This document shows, piece after piece, positions 14,220-14,238 of a stretch of DNA of 14,238 nucleotides. How positions within the stretch are numbered: position 1 is the first letter of the stretch; every line of letters begins with the position of its first letter. Position numbers and translations under genes: made by a program. The notes beneath the pieces were generated by a model. The model saw only the letters and a list, made by a program, of their open reading frames with translations. It ran no database searches and had not been told where the DNA came from. Origin of the DNA: JAVBOJ01 sp031550755 (GTDB lineage Bacteria > Bacillota > Clostridia > Oscillospirales > UBA929); contig JAVBOJ010000046.1 of NCBI GenBank assembly GCA_031550755.1, positions 1-14,238 of the forward strand, read 5' to 3'.

Positions 14220-14238
14220 TGACAATTGCAGAGGACAG

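Overview
The window looks like chromosomal DNA from a GC-rich, uncultured, Gram-positive-type anaerobe of the Clostridia. This is inferred from strong AGGAGG-type ribosome binding sites, sigma-A-like promoters, an S-layer-homology (SLH) surface protein, a Clostridia-style F420-ligase-family protein and compact rho-independent terminators. There is no 16S gene or other marker that would allow a finer placement.

Layout. (1) Positions 1-240 hold the end region of the SLH gene, a leftward promoter, two C9 tracts and perhaps the first codons of a gene leaving the window. (2) 241-2937 (minus) encodes a secreted three-SLH protein with about 13 GLUG-type beta-helix repeats. (3) 2938-3101 is a divergent promoter region. 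(4) 3102-9426 (plus) is a four-gene operon with a consensus promoter (TTGACG-17-TATAAT) and a perfect 12-bp terminator: a Roc-COR (Roco-type) GTPase without leucine-rich repeats, a cytoplasmic PocR-domain histidine kinase, a small atypical receiver protein, and a two-TM coiled-coil protein. (5) 9545-12422 (minus) is an overlapping operon: F420-0:glutamate-ligase-like protein, membrane-anchored metallophosphoesterase, degenerate 2-hydroxyacid dehydrogenase, and a tRNA-Arg(CCU) starting 4 nt after the last stop codon. It converges on the same bidirectional terminator. (6) 12558-14060 (plus) is malQ, 4-alpha-glucanotransferase, with its own extended -10 promoter and terminator. (7) 14141-14219 is a palindrome-rich element that may be a dispersed repeat.

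The most interesting part is the four-gene operon. A Roc-COR switch protein, a PocR/histidine-kinase sensor, a receiver without an output domain and a small two-TM protein are co-transcribed with short gaps. This suggests one signalling or conflict module in which ligand sensing and GTP-dependent switching act on a membrane protein. I know of no described system with this composition. The function is inference; the domain assignments rest on motifs visible in the translations. The other genes look like housekeeping or surface functions, although the dehydrogenase appears to have lost its catalytic residues.
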